From: Ornithodoros turicata
Taxonomy: Eukaryota; Arthropoda; Arachnida; Ixodida; Argasidae
DNA: 64,000 nucleotides
Direction: 5' to 3'
Assembly: GCF_037126465.1 (NCBI RefSeq)
Contig: NC_088201.1
Location: forward strand, 140,804,376 to 140,868,375
Shown: piece by piece, positions 1-9,612 of the stretch
Position numbering within the stretch: position 1 is the first letter of the stretch
Layout: each line of letters starts with the position of its first letter
Position numbers and translations under genes: made by a program
Notes under the pieces: generated by a model
Database searches by the model: none
What the model saw: only the letters and a program-made list of their open reading frames with translations
Told to the model about the DNA's origin: nothing

Positions 1-462
1 TTTTGGGTTGTAGACATTAATAGAGATCGGCGGCATCCAGGGAGAAGGCTTGTCTGTGTTCGTCGTGGAGTTGGTTCAGGACCACGATGCACTCATTGGA
101 ATTCCTTATGCAAAAGGGTTGGTTGAGCGGCACATTTTGCAGGTGTTTTTGAAGAAAACGGCCAAGAGGTCGCTGCCATGAGGATCTTTTGGATACGGTG
201 CTGCGGAATGGATAGCGAGCTTTGTGAGTTTTACAGTGAAGAAAACTTGGAGATGGAGGTTAGGCGCTTGTTTGATCTGTTTCACAAACGATGTCTTATT
301 CTGGGAAGGAGCCAACAGGACCAATGCGAGGGCGGCGTTCCCCCATTTTCTCTCGGAGACATCGTCTGCTTTGGAGATGGCACCGTGTGTGGTACGTGTA
401 TGAAAAAAAAAAACTATTTCTTCGAAAGTGCTGTGAATTTCGCTTAGTGATGAAATTGCTAC

Positions 463-789
463 ATGTCGTTGAGTTCGGGAACGGGTCGTGGTGTTCCTGA
501 CGGCAAAAAATCGTCTGGGGCGGACCCAGAAGTAACATTTCACGAGACCAAGGACAGGGACACCAAACGGAAGTTGGAAGCAGCAATCGCCGGCAGGCTT
601 CTTGTCGTGGCAGAAAAATTGCACGTTCGGCACGTTTGTTCCTCGTATTCTGCTGACGAAGCGTAAGTGGAGGCGGACCTATTGCAATCCTGTATGGGAG
701 TGTCAGCCAAATGCGAGGGTCTAAAGCCTTATGCTGTGCCCACATTATTCCATGAGCAAATAGACACTGCCGACGTACCGGATGAGAAG
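463..789 (+). pseudogene. THAP-domain exon remnant
   Basis: The frame from 463 reads like the second half of a THAP zinc-finger domain, a DNA-binding module of animal regulators and P-element-type transposases. It contains a DPEVTFHE-like stretch, a VCSS segment where THAP proteins carry the late Cys/His ligands, and the segment LKPYAVPTLF, which matches the AVPxxF ending of THAP domains. An in-frame TAA at 664-666 interrupts it and the early Cys ligands are missing, so it is decayed. It ends in GAGAAG followed by GTAAGC at 790, a good splice donor, suggesting a former exon. It may derive from a host THAP gene or a transposase. Confidence is moderate because the domain is short. Confidence 0.45.
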
Positions 790-1961
790 GTAAGCATTTG
801 TTTCCAGATGTTTCCGAATGTACATCTGAATATGTATAAACCGCGACCGGCAATGATGTACCAGACCCCCTTAAGCTCCACTAGCACCTCACGTAACTTT
901 TTGACGACATCCGTCTAACTTTTCCGGTGTGGTGGTATTCAAAAATTTATCAAATGATCTATTATTCATCAATTAAACACATTAAAGTTTAAGAAAAAGT
1001 TTATCCCATATTTCTTTGCCAATATAACCCAGCATGCACTCGCCATCATTTTTGTGAGCAAGAGAGAGCCAAGGAGGCAGCTTTCCAGAAGAATAGCTCC
1101 ATTCGGTATTACACTTTTATGCATGATATTGTCCAACATCAAGTGCTCAATTTCTATCACAGATGGAGAGAAGCAGCTTGATGGTAATGGTAGCAGCAAT
1201 CTGCTTCAGGTGGTGAGTATGACAAGCTTCTATTTATTAGGAAAGTTTAATATCTGTGTTGTACAGTGAATTAATTGAATTCTGAGTCATAGTGAACATT
1301 CATATTGTGAAACCTGCAGCTCATGCAGAGTATCAGCCTCTAAGAGTGATATATATTGCTCACATACTGTGAAAGTTTGATATTGTTATATAGAGCATTT
1401 TTATTTTGAGGTTCTAGAAGTGAGGCTTCCACCTGCGTCACACACTGAACGAGCCAGTGAAACTAAAGTAAAAAAAGGCCCTTTCCAGGGCCACCACATG
1501 TTTTATGGAGAGACAAACACTGCGTTATGAACCCTCCAATATGCACATTTTTGCTTTTGGTCCAGCTGCAAACACGTTTCTGAATTGTGTTTGTGATTCT
1601 AATTAACTTTTTTTAAATGCAATTTTAGTACCTGGCTATGAATGGCGTCTAGTGAACTATATGCACACCCATGGCTTTTAGTACAATTCCAGTTACAACT
1701 CCAAGGGCTCAAGAATATGATGGTACTGGGCATTGATATGTGCATGATAGTAAGTTTTTTTTTTTCTCTAAGTCTTAATTTTTTTCTTGTTTCAGCGCAT
1801 CAAGCTTCACATCTGCATGCCAGCTTTCTACACAGCAACTGAAAAGATAGCAAGGAAGAGGGAAATAAAATCTACTGACATAATGTAGTCAGCTTTTGTT
1901 TGACACATTTAATATTTCTATAACGTTCACAAAGCTTTCATGTACACAGGAGGAGATAAAA
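790..1961. other. No recognisable gene
   Basis: AT-rich sequence with only short ORFs and no domain that I recognise. Positions 1-462 are likewise unassigned. Confidence 0.5.
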
Positions 1962-2589
1962 CCATGGAGGTAAGAAACTAAGGAGATGCCCTAAGCGCCT
2001 CTCCCAATGCAAGCGAGCGTGCTGTGACCCGCGCATGGCATTGTGGTTAGTTGCCCACACACGTGACCCATAAACGTCACGGCAAGACGTCATAAAACAT
2101 GGCGTCCTCCATGTCCGCGGCGTACCTTACCTGAATACAGACACGAGCTGCGGCCGAATAACTTGTTTTCGCTTTCATAACATCTTTGGAGTTAGAAGTT
2201 ATCACACCCGTTGAAACACAAGATAGATCATCTCAGTGTGGAAGCAATGGATCACTAAATCGCTAGAAGACGTACGTACGTCATCGTGACATTGCCTGGC
2301 TTCTCTTCTGTTTTGCTCAACTTTTGATGTGATTTATCACGCGGCGAATGTTGAAACACCTCATAACCTTCAAAGTATTGTGCGAATGGACTTCTTGAAG
2401 GTAAGAGGTTTCCTGAAGATGAGGTTTGCTAAACTTCCAAGTCTCCGCGCAGACCGCCATAACGCCGAAACATGTGGGGATCACGTGACTGGGCAACTAG
2501 ATGGGCGTGGTATTGCCAGGAGCGACCGCTAGAGGGGTCCCACGGCCCTCCGATCTTATAGCCCTCTCCTTAGTTTCTTACCTCCATGG
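1962..2589. mobile_element. MITE with CCATGGAGGTAAG inverted termini
   Basis: A 628-bp non-coding element. The left end begins CCATGGAGGTAAGAAACTAA and the right end is its reverse complement for about 25 bp (2565-2589). ATAAAA flanks both sides (1956-1961 and 2590-2595), a candidate 6-bp target duplication. The interior has no transposase, so it is non-autonomous. The superfamily was not identified. Confidence 0.7.
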
Positions 2590-2595
2590 ATAAAA

Positions 2596-3970
2596 CTGTG
2601 GTAATACACATATTGGCACTAACCTCTATCCTCCACTTAGAAATGAAGTATAAATCTATGCTCAGGGCAAAACGCACCAGTTTCTTTTTCCCCCCTAACA
2701 TAGGTGAAAAACTTGGTACAAAAGCAAGCTCTCTATTGTGAAGCTGAAATCTGGTATTCAAAATATATATGCATTACACAAGTACCAGTGCTTGTCCTCG
2801 TCGTATGATAACCTTGGTTTGTACTCCAGAATGATTTGCAATGAAAATTATTGACACATTCCACTGTACTTGCAATATCTGACTACAAGTCTGCACTGCT
2901 TGTGAGACATGCTTCTTGAACTGTTACAAAGGGTTAAAACTTTCGAAACGGTCAGTGCATGCACATATGACTAACACTATGACCAGTATAACAACTCAAT
3001 AATTTGTGACTTCACACTGCAACATTTCTTCACCTCATATGGTTATGAAAAGCAGGAAGCATCGATAATATTTTGATAGCAAACCAGCTTTTATGAACAT
3101 ACAACAATGACAACAACGATAAGCCCTACAATGGATATGCCTGGTCTGCATACAGTGGCCCACTTGACACTTATGTTGCTCGTATTATCCACTATATGAA
3201 GTCGATGGGTACACCGTCCTGATCCTGCGCACAGGACATCCTGGTATCTGCCTTCGATTTCTTATGCCAAGGTACCCATAAATCCAGCTTGTGAAGAAGC
3301 AATACGCAGTGAATCGGAGGCACCTGTGTGAAACAATAATAAAGAAGAAAAGTAATGATTTATTTGACTAAGAGCAGCAAAGTTTTAGTATAGCGTTTCC
3401 ATGTGCTCGGAATTAAATGGGAATGAAATCACGCCATTTACGACGTATGAGGAGTGTTTTGACACTGTACCTACTATCTAGTCTCTCAAGAATACGCGGG
3501 GGTCATCACGACAAAAGATGGGTGCGTCAACCAGCGAGCTCCCTCCGCATACAAACGCCGTTGAGGAGCAAGTGATCGGCGATACAACTGACCCTCGAAT
3601 TCCGAGGAACCGACACCCGGTGTTCGTCAGGTTCCACTGGGGAACAGCAAGTGCAGAGGCACCTGTCATTTCCAAGTGGACCAATGTCAAAATGCCCGGT
3701 AGTGCACAATCATCATGAGCGATCGGATAGCTTGCCTGAAAGTGTCGTCGCCATCGGACGGTTCGTTTTCACTGCCTGCACCTTCACTTGCGGCAGGGTC
3801 AGGTGGCAGATGGTCTGTGGAGCAAGGGTCGACATCTAACGCAATTTTTTCAACGCTGTAATCCCCAGAATCGCTTGGAAGCGACACGACGTCACTCTCG
3901 TATTACGACGGTTCCTGGCTGTCTGCTCTCCGCCTCGCATTTCAGATGCTCGCCGACCCCACCGATCAGC
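2596..3970. other. No recognisable gene
   Basis: Short ORFs at 3478-3920 on both strands look coding-like in composition but match no family I know. Nothing else is assignable. Confidence 0.4.
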
Positions 3971-3971
3971 T

Positions 3972-4640
3972 GTGCGAGAAGACGTGCTCTCATTGGCCCT
4001 GTTGGGCGTGACGTTTTCTAGACTTTGGGGAGAGCTGGTGGAGAGGGACTTGATACTCCGTCGTCTGCTGCTCTTTCGATGTATTTCATTAGGTTGCTCA
4101 GCATATACGCAACCTATTCACCTGGGGTTTTCGCTGCTCTTGTCGGGGATCACCAAGAAATACTGTGGTACTAAAGTTTCGGAATCGACTGGGATGTATG
4201 CGATAGTCCCTTTAAAGGTGTATCTCAGCTCCCGTCTTATTGAGTTCAACGACCATATCTTCACCCAAAAGGCCGGGGTGTGCATTGGGTCAAGCGCAGA
4301 CCCCGTGCACAGCGAAATCTACCTGCTTTTTGTTGACCGTGCTATTGCTGACAACCTCTCAAGTCCCCTAAACGACAGCTTCATACATATATTTCGCTAT
4401 GTGGATGACTACCAAGTTATCCATCATAGATCAATTAAGAGGGCAAAAATTGTCTCTACTTACAGACAACATAGCCTGGGCTTGGGCTTGCAGTTCACTC
4501 AGGAGCTTCACGACAAGGACAAACTGCAGTTCCTTGATCTTTCACTCCGATTCTCGCAAACTGGCACCTGCCTTTTCCTGTGGAAAAGAAGCGGCTGGTG
4601 AGCATTCCCTACTCCCATGGCTTTGCTCACGGGGTTAAAA
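3972..4640 (+). pseudogene. Penelope-like element reverse transcriptase (fragment)
   Basis: The frame contains FTQKAGVCIGSSADPVHSEI and, downstream, FRYVDDYQVI, then GLQFTQELHDKDKLQFLDLS. This order (a QKxGxCIGS palm segment, a YVDD catalytic pair, then LQFLDL) is characteristic of Penelope-like retroelements, whose RT is paired with a GIY-YIG endonuclease. The N-terminal half is not intact and the frame breaks near 4601, where the sequence shifts frame and then meets a minus-strand LINE piece. The endonuclease continues at 5172, so this is one element with insertions. Confidence 0.75.
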
Positions 4641-4878
4641 ATGTAGCGTCCTCCTTTCCCGTCGAAATTGTACTTCGCTGCGCGTTTAAACTAGCTGGAA
4701 GGGGGGGGGGGGTCGAGGTAGCTTGCCGTTGTTGGCCGCACTCAAGTGGGCATCGTCACGACTATATCCAAAAAAATAAGAAAATGGGGGGGGGGAAGTA
4801 GTTGACGATTTCAAAGTGAGGCAGAGGCAGGATGACCGATGGTGATGGGAAGGATGCACACTGTAAATGAGAGGTGCG

Positions 4879-5157
4879 CTAGAGTGGTCTTTCCGCGAGG
4901 CCCGTTTCTTGAAGACAGCGCACGACGCCGCGAGTTTTTGAAAGCCGTTCTTCATAAGAACCTTCGGGGAAGAGGACGTCTGTCAGTATGCCAGGCCTTG
5001 CGTGGGGAAGATGAGTTTCCCGCATAGTATGGTATGCACAGCATTCTGTCAGGATATGTGCGATAGTCTCCGGATAATTACAGTGACCGCAAGTGGAGTC
5101 CTCCCTGGAGCCGACCTTGAACAGTTGCGAGTTCGTGAACGCAGATCCCGTGCGCAA
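4879..5157 (-). pseudogene. LINE ORF2 C-terminus (fragment)
   Basis: The minus-strand frame reads RTGSAFTNSQLFKVGSRED followed by CGHCNYPETIAHILTECCAY. A Cys-x2-Cys-x8-His-x4-Cys knuckle after an RTG segment is the usual C-terminal module of non-LTR retrotransposons with an RNase H-type tail. Only this tail is present, as expected of a 5'-truncated insertion. It lies between the RT and GIY-YIG parts of the Penelope-like element on the opposite strand, so it probably inserted into that element at about 4640-5165. G-runs at 4700-4711 and 4785-4795 mark the poorly conserved 3' side. Confidence 0.6.
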
Positions 5158-5171
5158 CCGATGCAGCTAGA

Positions 5172-5357
5172 ATGATCGCCGCGGTAAATAGACCAAGAAC
5201 CAATGGAGAATGTGAAATTAATCACCGAAACAGATTTGTCCCATGCAAAAGAGGTGTCATGTACTCCCTCCCGCTATCCTGCGGAGAACAATATTTCGGC
5301 CAAACGTCACGATGTCTAAATGTTCGGCTCCTCCAACGCAGGGCAAAAATTCGAGCT
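5172..5357 (+). pseudogene. Penelope-like GIY-YIG endonuclease, first part
   Basis: The frame reads VMYSLPLSCGEQYFGQTSRC followed by LNVRL. This fits the GIY-YIG nuclease of Penelope-like elements, in which the two signature triplets appear as (V)Y-x-(I/L)PLSCG and Y(I/F)GQT, followed by the Arg of the LNxRL segment. The domain makes the target nick during retrotransposition. The reading is cut at 5367 by a MULE insertion and resumes at 7348. Confidence 0.7.
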
Positions 5358-5639
5358 CAGTCAGATGGGGATCCGGAAAAATCGTCCCCAGAGAAAACGT
5401 CCCCGGTGGGAAGACGGTTTCCAATTTCGAACGGAACGTAACAGTGAGGTTCGTCCCAGTTTTGGTTCCCTGGACACTAACCCCTGGTTTCGGGTAATAA
5501 CAACTTGCTCCCATTACTGCGTGTCACTTTTGCGTTCCCTGCGGCGTTTCTTGGTTTCTGCGACGTTGGGTATGAAAAGTAGCCACAGTGCAGTTGCATG
5601 GCCAGTGTGTCGACAAGGTTCAAAAAATCGACGCGGTGG

Positions 5640-6323
5640 GCAGAAGTTCTTCAGTACTTCAGAAGGATGTCAAGTCCAGTGCCCGATGGATCTGCGTGAA
5701 ACGGAAGCAGTGCAGGGGTGCCTTGATTGATACACAGGCATATAGTAGAGCACCGCCATCCACCAGATGATGTGCAAATCAAGGGGTCACAAACGCAGCA
5801 GAGGCTTAAAGACGCCGCATCAGCAACAACAGTTCAGTCAGCTGCCCTGGTCGCCAACTTGATGCGGGACTTGACCCGAGAGGAACAGTCAATAATGAAG
5901 AGTGAAGATACCCTGAAGATGTGTATAGGGCAGCAGCGGGCAGCAGCAAGGCCGCCGTGTCCTCAAAGGCTCAATGACCTGATCGTTGAAACAACGTGGA
6001 CAACAACTGGGAGTTGCCGTGAAGAAAGGTTTCTCCTCTTTGACAACAAAAGTCCTGCATCGAGGTTTCTAGTGCCTGCCACAAGTGAGTGCCTGAAAGT
6101 TCTAGCAAGCAGTTCGACGTGGTTCATGGACGGGAACTTTAAACTAGCGCCTAAGTTATTCCGACAGACATACGTCATCCTCGTGCCTCTAGGAGAAGCA
6201 GACGTTTCTGTTGTGTACGCATTCATGCAACACAAGACGGAACAGCTTTATGAACAACTTTTCCAGCGCGTGTCCGACGAGTGCGAGAACCTAGGAGTCA
6301 CACCTGATCCTGAAGAACTTTGA
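5640..6323 (+). pseudogene. MULE transposase, FLYWCH-like finger and N-terminal half
   Basis: The region starts with a RWICVKRKQCRGALIDT segment followed, after a frame change at about 5720, by VEHRHPPDDV. This is a FLYWCH-type WxCxxxxCxxxL...HxH finger. The next frame (5727-6323) reaches WFMDGNFKLAPKLFRQTYVI and later YAFMQHKTEQLYEQLF, the first catalytic Asp block and following helix of MULE transposases. It ends at a stop at 6321-6323. The protein catalyses cut-and-paste transposition; here it is interrupted by at least two frame changes and cannot be functional. Confidence 0.75.
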
Positions 6324-6948
6324 GAAGGCGCCCATGACTGCAGTGAAGCGCGTTTTCGGTGAGCACGTTCGAACACAGGGATGTTTCTTCCATTTGTCTC
6401 AAAGTTCGTACGTGGAGAAAAATTCAAAAACTAGGGTTGGTGACCCGATACGAAAATTACAGCAATTTCCGGGATTTCGCCGGGATGCTTTGGCATTTCG
6501 CGTGGATGCTTTTGCATTCATGCCTCTACAGCTTGTCGACGATGGCATAGACTATTTGTGAAGCGTATAGTTAAGTGGCTTAGAAAGTCTGCTAGAGTAC
6601 ATCGACGCAACGTACGTGTCTGGAGCGTACCGCAGCATCCTGAGACCTGACGCTACCGTTCGTATGAGAAGAATTCCACCTGCCTTCCCAAAAGAAGTGT
6701 GGAACGTGCACGACGTCACGGTGTCAAATGCAGATCGAACAAACATGTGCGAAGCATGGAATCGAAGGCATGGCTCCATTGTAGGGCACAGTCACCGGAC
6801 CATACGGAAAGCAATTGACAATCTGAGAGCAGAACATGCAACAGTCGCGAGCAGGATTGCAAGGGGCGCTGTTGGAGCGCCTCCAGCGAAGAGGAAGAAG
6901 ACAAGCGCCGAAGACCTCCAAACATCGTTTGAGAACACTCTGCCTTGA
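6324..6948 (+). pseudogene. MULE transposase, C-terminal half
   Basis: After the stop at 6323 the sense reading resumes in another frame with AVKRVFGEHVRTQGCFFHLSQS, the CxxH-containing segment of MULE transposases, then degenerates from 6410 to 6590. It resumes from 6616 with YVSGAYRSILRPDATVRMRR, FPKEVWNVHD and NMCEAWNRRHGSIVGHSHRT, the familiar C-terminal block (RxNNxxExWHRxF in intact relatives). The end at 6948 is Lys/Arg-rich. Several stops make it a pseudogene. Confidence 0.75.
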
Positions 6949-7347
6949 GTTCCAGGACGGCATGAAGGAAAACATAAGAGTTTTTGCACTGCGGCGGTCA
7001 CACCATTCGCTACTAACTCTCTTGTATTTTTTTAAATATCCCTTTTCTCATGTAGCAACAATGTAAAATGTAATAAAAATAGTATTGTGTAATAAAGTAT
7101 GCATCGATATTCTATATTAATAAAGTACTATTTTCTGTTCAGCGCTATTGAATCAAAGCTCCTGTCTCGTTTCCGATTACAATTTATGCTGAAGCACTAC
7201 GTATTTCCGGGATACTTTACTTGCGGGGACAATTTCTCTGAGGACATTTTTTCAGGGGGACGGTTCTTCCGGGGGGCATTTTTTCCGGGGACGGTTACTC
7301 CGAGGACATTTTCTCCGGGAACGATTTTTTCTACACCCAGTCAGATG

Positions 7348-7560
7348 ACATGCCTTTAAGGCTAAGAGACCACCTACGCTCCTGCCCTACATGCACCCCT
7401 CTCTACCACAATGCCTACGTTCTTCTCAGACACATTCTAGGCTTGGACGCGAGATTGTAGAAGCGGCCTTCATACATTGTTCCTCCAACAACGTGAGTCA
7501 GAGGGCAGTCAACATATCACCGCTAGACGTCGCCTATGTTGCCCGGGACTTTCCTGACTA
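7348..7560 (+). pseudogene. Penelope-like GIY-YIG endonuclease, C-terminal part
   Basis: Directly after the MULE target duplication the sense strand reads LRLRDHLRSCPTCTPLYHNA, then, across a frame change near 7440, LGREIVEAAFIHCSSNNVSQ and a terminal stop near 7560. RDH, a Cys-rich segment and REIxEAFxI are the expected end of the Penelope endonuclease. Together with 5172-5357 it shows the MULE landed in an older Penelope copy. AATAAA follows at 7575. Confidence 0.65.
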
Positions 7561-7599
7561 GAGTTGTGTGTCCAAATAAAATCAATTGCTAGTTGAACG

Positions 7600-8015
7600 C
7601 CTCCGTGTATGCCGTCTTCGTCCCTCCGCGTTCTCGAATATGCGGCATCCAGCTGCATTGCACACTTTAGCCTCTCATGAACCACGCTGGTGAACGTCGC
7701 GGAGTCTTTCAGCTCGGCGAGCTCCTGGCGAGCACGGGATCCCGTAGGCGTAGACAAGAAAGAAAGGAGACTGTTTGGTGGATTCTTGGTATCGTGTGTT
7801 GTAGCAAAATACAACATAGGGAATGATGTCTGCCCACTTCTCTCCCCCCCCCCCCCTCTGATGCCAGCGTCGTCATCCGCTTGAGAGTCTTATTGGTGCG
7901 TTCACAAAGTCCATTAGCAGCAGGATGATATGCTGTGGTATGGTTGTGCTTGATCCGTCGATGTCGGAACAAAGGTTCAGTCGACCGTGCCATCATTTGG
8001 GTTCCACGATCAGTG
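7600..8015 (-). pseudogene. Gypsy integrase C-terminal fragment
   Basis: The minus frame 8050-7709 contains IITDRGTQMMAR and HTTAYHPAANGLCERTNKTL. These are the second catalytic Asp and the catalytic Glu of a Ty3/Gypsy integrase core (xTDRGxQF ... YHPxxNGxxER). A following frame (7817-7509) reads ARQELAELKDSATFTSVVHE, compatible with the integrase tail. The upstream half lies on the other side of the Copia element at 12869-13430, so this Gypsy copy was the Copia target. There are multiple frame changes. Confidence 0.7.
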
Positions 8016-8020
8016 ATTAT

Positions 8021-8195
8021 TGTTGGTTGCACGTTGTCAACCATGTACATAGTTTTGGTTTTTTCTCTTCTTCGTAAGCTGACTAAATAAAAGCGAACTG
8101 CAGGAGCCGTTTTTTCCAGTTCCTGCGAGCCGACGAAGTTGTTGGGTTGTCAGCTTCTTGCGCGCGTCTTAGGTGACCTGCGACAATTCCATGTT
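8021..8195 (+). repeat. Copia 5' LTR, 3' end missing
   Basis: Matches 12677-12851 almost base for base. After 8195 it passes into a short GGTTTCC(C/T)-iterated joint (8196-8221) and then into inverted protease sequence. Confidence 0.85.
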
Positions 8196-9413
8196 TCCTT
8201 TGGTTTCCCCCGGTTTCCCCCGGTTTCCTTTGAAAGCAGTACATTCGTCCCCGCTGAATGTGACGATGATACCACTGTCGGTTAGTTTGGAAACGGAGAT
8301 CAAATTGTCCGCCATTCCGGGTACATACAGGACTTCCTTTGCTGCCAATGTGTTGACAACACTTCCGTTTTTCACTTTGAACATGACTGTTCCAGTTCCG
8401 CAGGCGTTCATAACCTTCCCGTCCGCCAAAGTCACCTTTCTTCGCTCATCATCTTTGAAGTTGGTTAAAACTTCCTTTCTGCCTGTCATATGATTGCTGG
8501 CACCAGAATCGATAGACCACTCCAGTAGATTTTCTGCCGTCCAACATTCGCCTGCGCCAAAAGCGTAGTGATGATCTTGGCCTTCGTCCTGGTGAAACTC
8601 GTGCCTAGAAGAAGACTTGGCCATTCGGGCCCCTTGTCTTGGTCTCTCGGGTCTGGTATCCTGCTGTCCTGATTTCGAAGGATGAGCATCAGATACTTTT
8701 CTGTTGTCTTGTCGGGAGTAGCAGTCTCGAGCGAAGTGGCCACGTTTCCCACAGTGGTAGCACTTTACTTTCTTCCTGTCCCTTGGTCTTCCTGAAGAGA
8801 TCCTAACCTTGCACGCCGCCTCATCCGTTGACGTAGTTTGACGTCCTTCTTCTTGTAGCAGTGCATATTTCACTTTCTCAGGAGTGATGTTTGCCATTGA
8901 ACAGGCGTCAAAACTTCTTGCAACACCATAATACGGACGTGGCAACCCCTGAAGCGCTACCGATGCTACCTCCGCGTCGTCGAGAGAGTCTCCCAAGGTG
9001 CGTAACTCCTCAGCAACAGATTGTACACGGTGCATGTACTGGGTCGCATTCTCGCCTTTCTCCCATTTCGTTGCGTTGAGTTTCCTCCTCAAGCTAAGCC
9101 TCCTCTCTAAAGTGCGTCCCCGACTCACTTCTTCCAGCTTCTTCCACACTCCTCTTGCTGAAGTCTGGTTAATGACATATGCGGTTTGACCACTCGATAG
9201 CATTTGGACGATGACATTGAGTGCCTCCAGATCCTCCTTGTCCCATGTAGCTCTCGCTTCTGGAGTTGTCGGAGGGTCTTCATTGATGACTTTCCAGAGT
9301 TGCCGCGCCTTCAAGAACGTTGTCATCTTGAAGCTCCACGTCGGGTAATTGGTCCCGTCCAATTTTTCCATGGCGCCTCCCGGTAATGTGACAGAAGCTC
9401 CAGCCGATGCCAT
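8169..9413 (-). CDS. gag: Copia Gag plus aspartic protease (inverted segment)
   Basis: A 414-codon open frame starting at ATG 9413. Residues 1-190 read as a Copia-type Gag (LDGTNYPTWSFKM near the start, then a VWKKLEEV segment). A zinc knuckle CYHCGKRGHFARDC follows at about residue 218, and the protease active site WSIDSGASNHMT at about residue 300. The frame continues into the pre-integrase region up to FKGNR and then runs into the rearranged joint and the LTR, so the last dozen or so residues are not native. Gag forms the particle and the protease cuts Gag-Pol. It is fused in the wrong orientation to pol, so a normal Gag-Pol cannot be made from this copy. Confidence 0.85.
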   Translation of the reverse strand: MASAGASVTLPGGAMEKLDGTNYPTWSFKMTTFLKARQLWKVINEDPPTTPEARATWDKEDLEALNVIVQMLSSGQTAYVINQTSARGVWKKLEEVSRGRTLERRLSLRRKLNATKWEKGENATQYMHRVQSVAEELRTLGDSLDDAEVASVALQGLPRPYYGVARSFDACSMANITPEKVKYALLQEEGRQTTSTDEAACKVRISSGRPRDRKKVKCYHCGKRGHFARDCYSRQDNRKVSDAHPSKSGQQDTRPERPRQGARMAKSSSRHEFHQDEGQDHHYAFGAGECWTAENLLEWSIDSGASNHMTGRKEVLTNFKDDERRKVTLADGKVMNACGTGTVMFKVKNGSVVNTLAAKEVLYVPGMADNLISVSKLTDSGIIVTFSGDECTAFKGNRGKPGETKGNMELSQVT

Positions 9414-9496
9414 CTTCAGACTTTCCTGGAATGCCTTCTTGGTTTCCCAGCAAATATCCTAGTACTGTAGTACACTGCAGTCGGCTGGTAAGTTCC

Positions 9497-9513
9497 CTGG
9501 GCCCATAACCTAT
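9497..9513 (-). promoter_or_regulatory. Copia primer-binding site (initiator tRNA-Met half-molecule type)
   Basis: The plus strand reads CTGGGCCCATAACC, identical to the anticodon arm of animal initiator tRNA-Met. In gag sense it is its complement, three bases from the LTR edge at 9514. This is the internal-tRNA priming known for Drosophila copia, and it fixes the orientation of the inverted segment. Confidence 0.8.
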
Positions 9514-9608
9514 TGTTGATCCAGGAACATGGAATTGTCGCAGGTGACCTAAGACGCGCGCAAGAAGCTGACAACCCAACAACTTCGTCGGCTCGCAGGA
9601 ACTGGAAC
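9514..9608 (-). repeat. Inverted 3' portion of a Copia LTR
   Basis: It is the reverse complement of about 12769-12863 in the 3' LTR. It breaks off at GGAACTGG, a string shared by the LTR complement and the protease sequence that follows, so the joint lies in an 8-bp microhomology. Confidence 0.8.
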
Positions 9609-9612
9609 AGTC

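Larger units (their letters stand above)
5368..7337. mobile_element. MULE (Mutator-like) DNA transposon, complete ends
   Basis: CAGTCAGATG occurs immediately outside both ends (5358-5367 and 7338-7347), a 10-bp target duplication typical of MULEs. The ends are inverted: the left reads GGGATCCGGAAAAATCGTCC and the right, reverse-complemented, GGTGTAGAAAAAATCGTTCC, both continuing into iterated units of the type GGGGAC..TTTTCTCC. The right end carries at least five such units (7219-7325). The element encodes a broken transposase and sits inside the GIY-YIG domain of a Penelope-like element. Confidence 0.85.

Noticed and set aside
296..853. 185-aa minus-strand ORF
   Set aside because: No domain; it is antisense to the THAP-like reading that has a recognisable motif.
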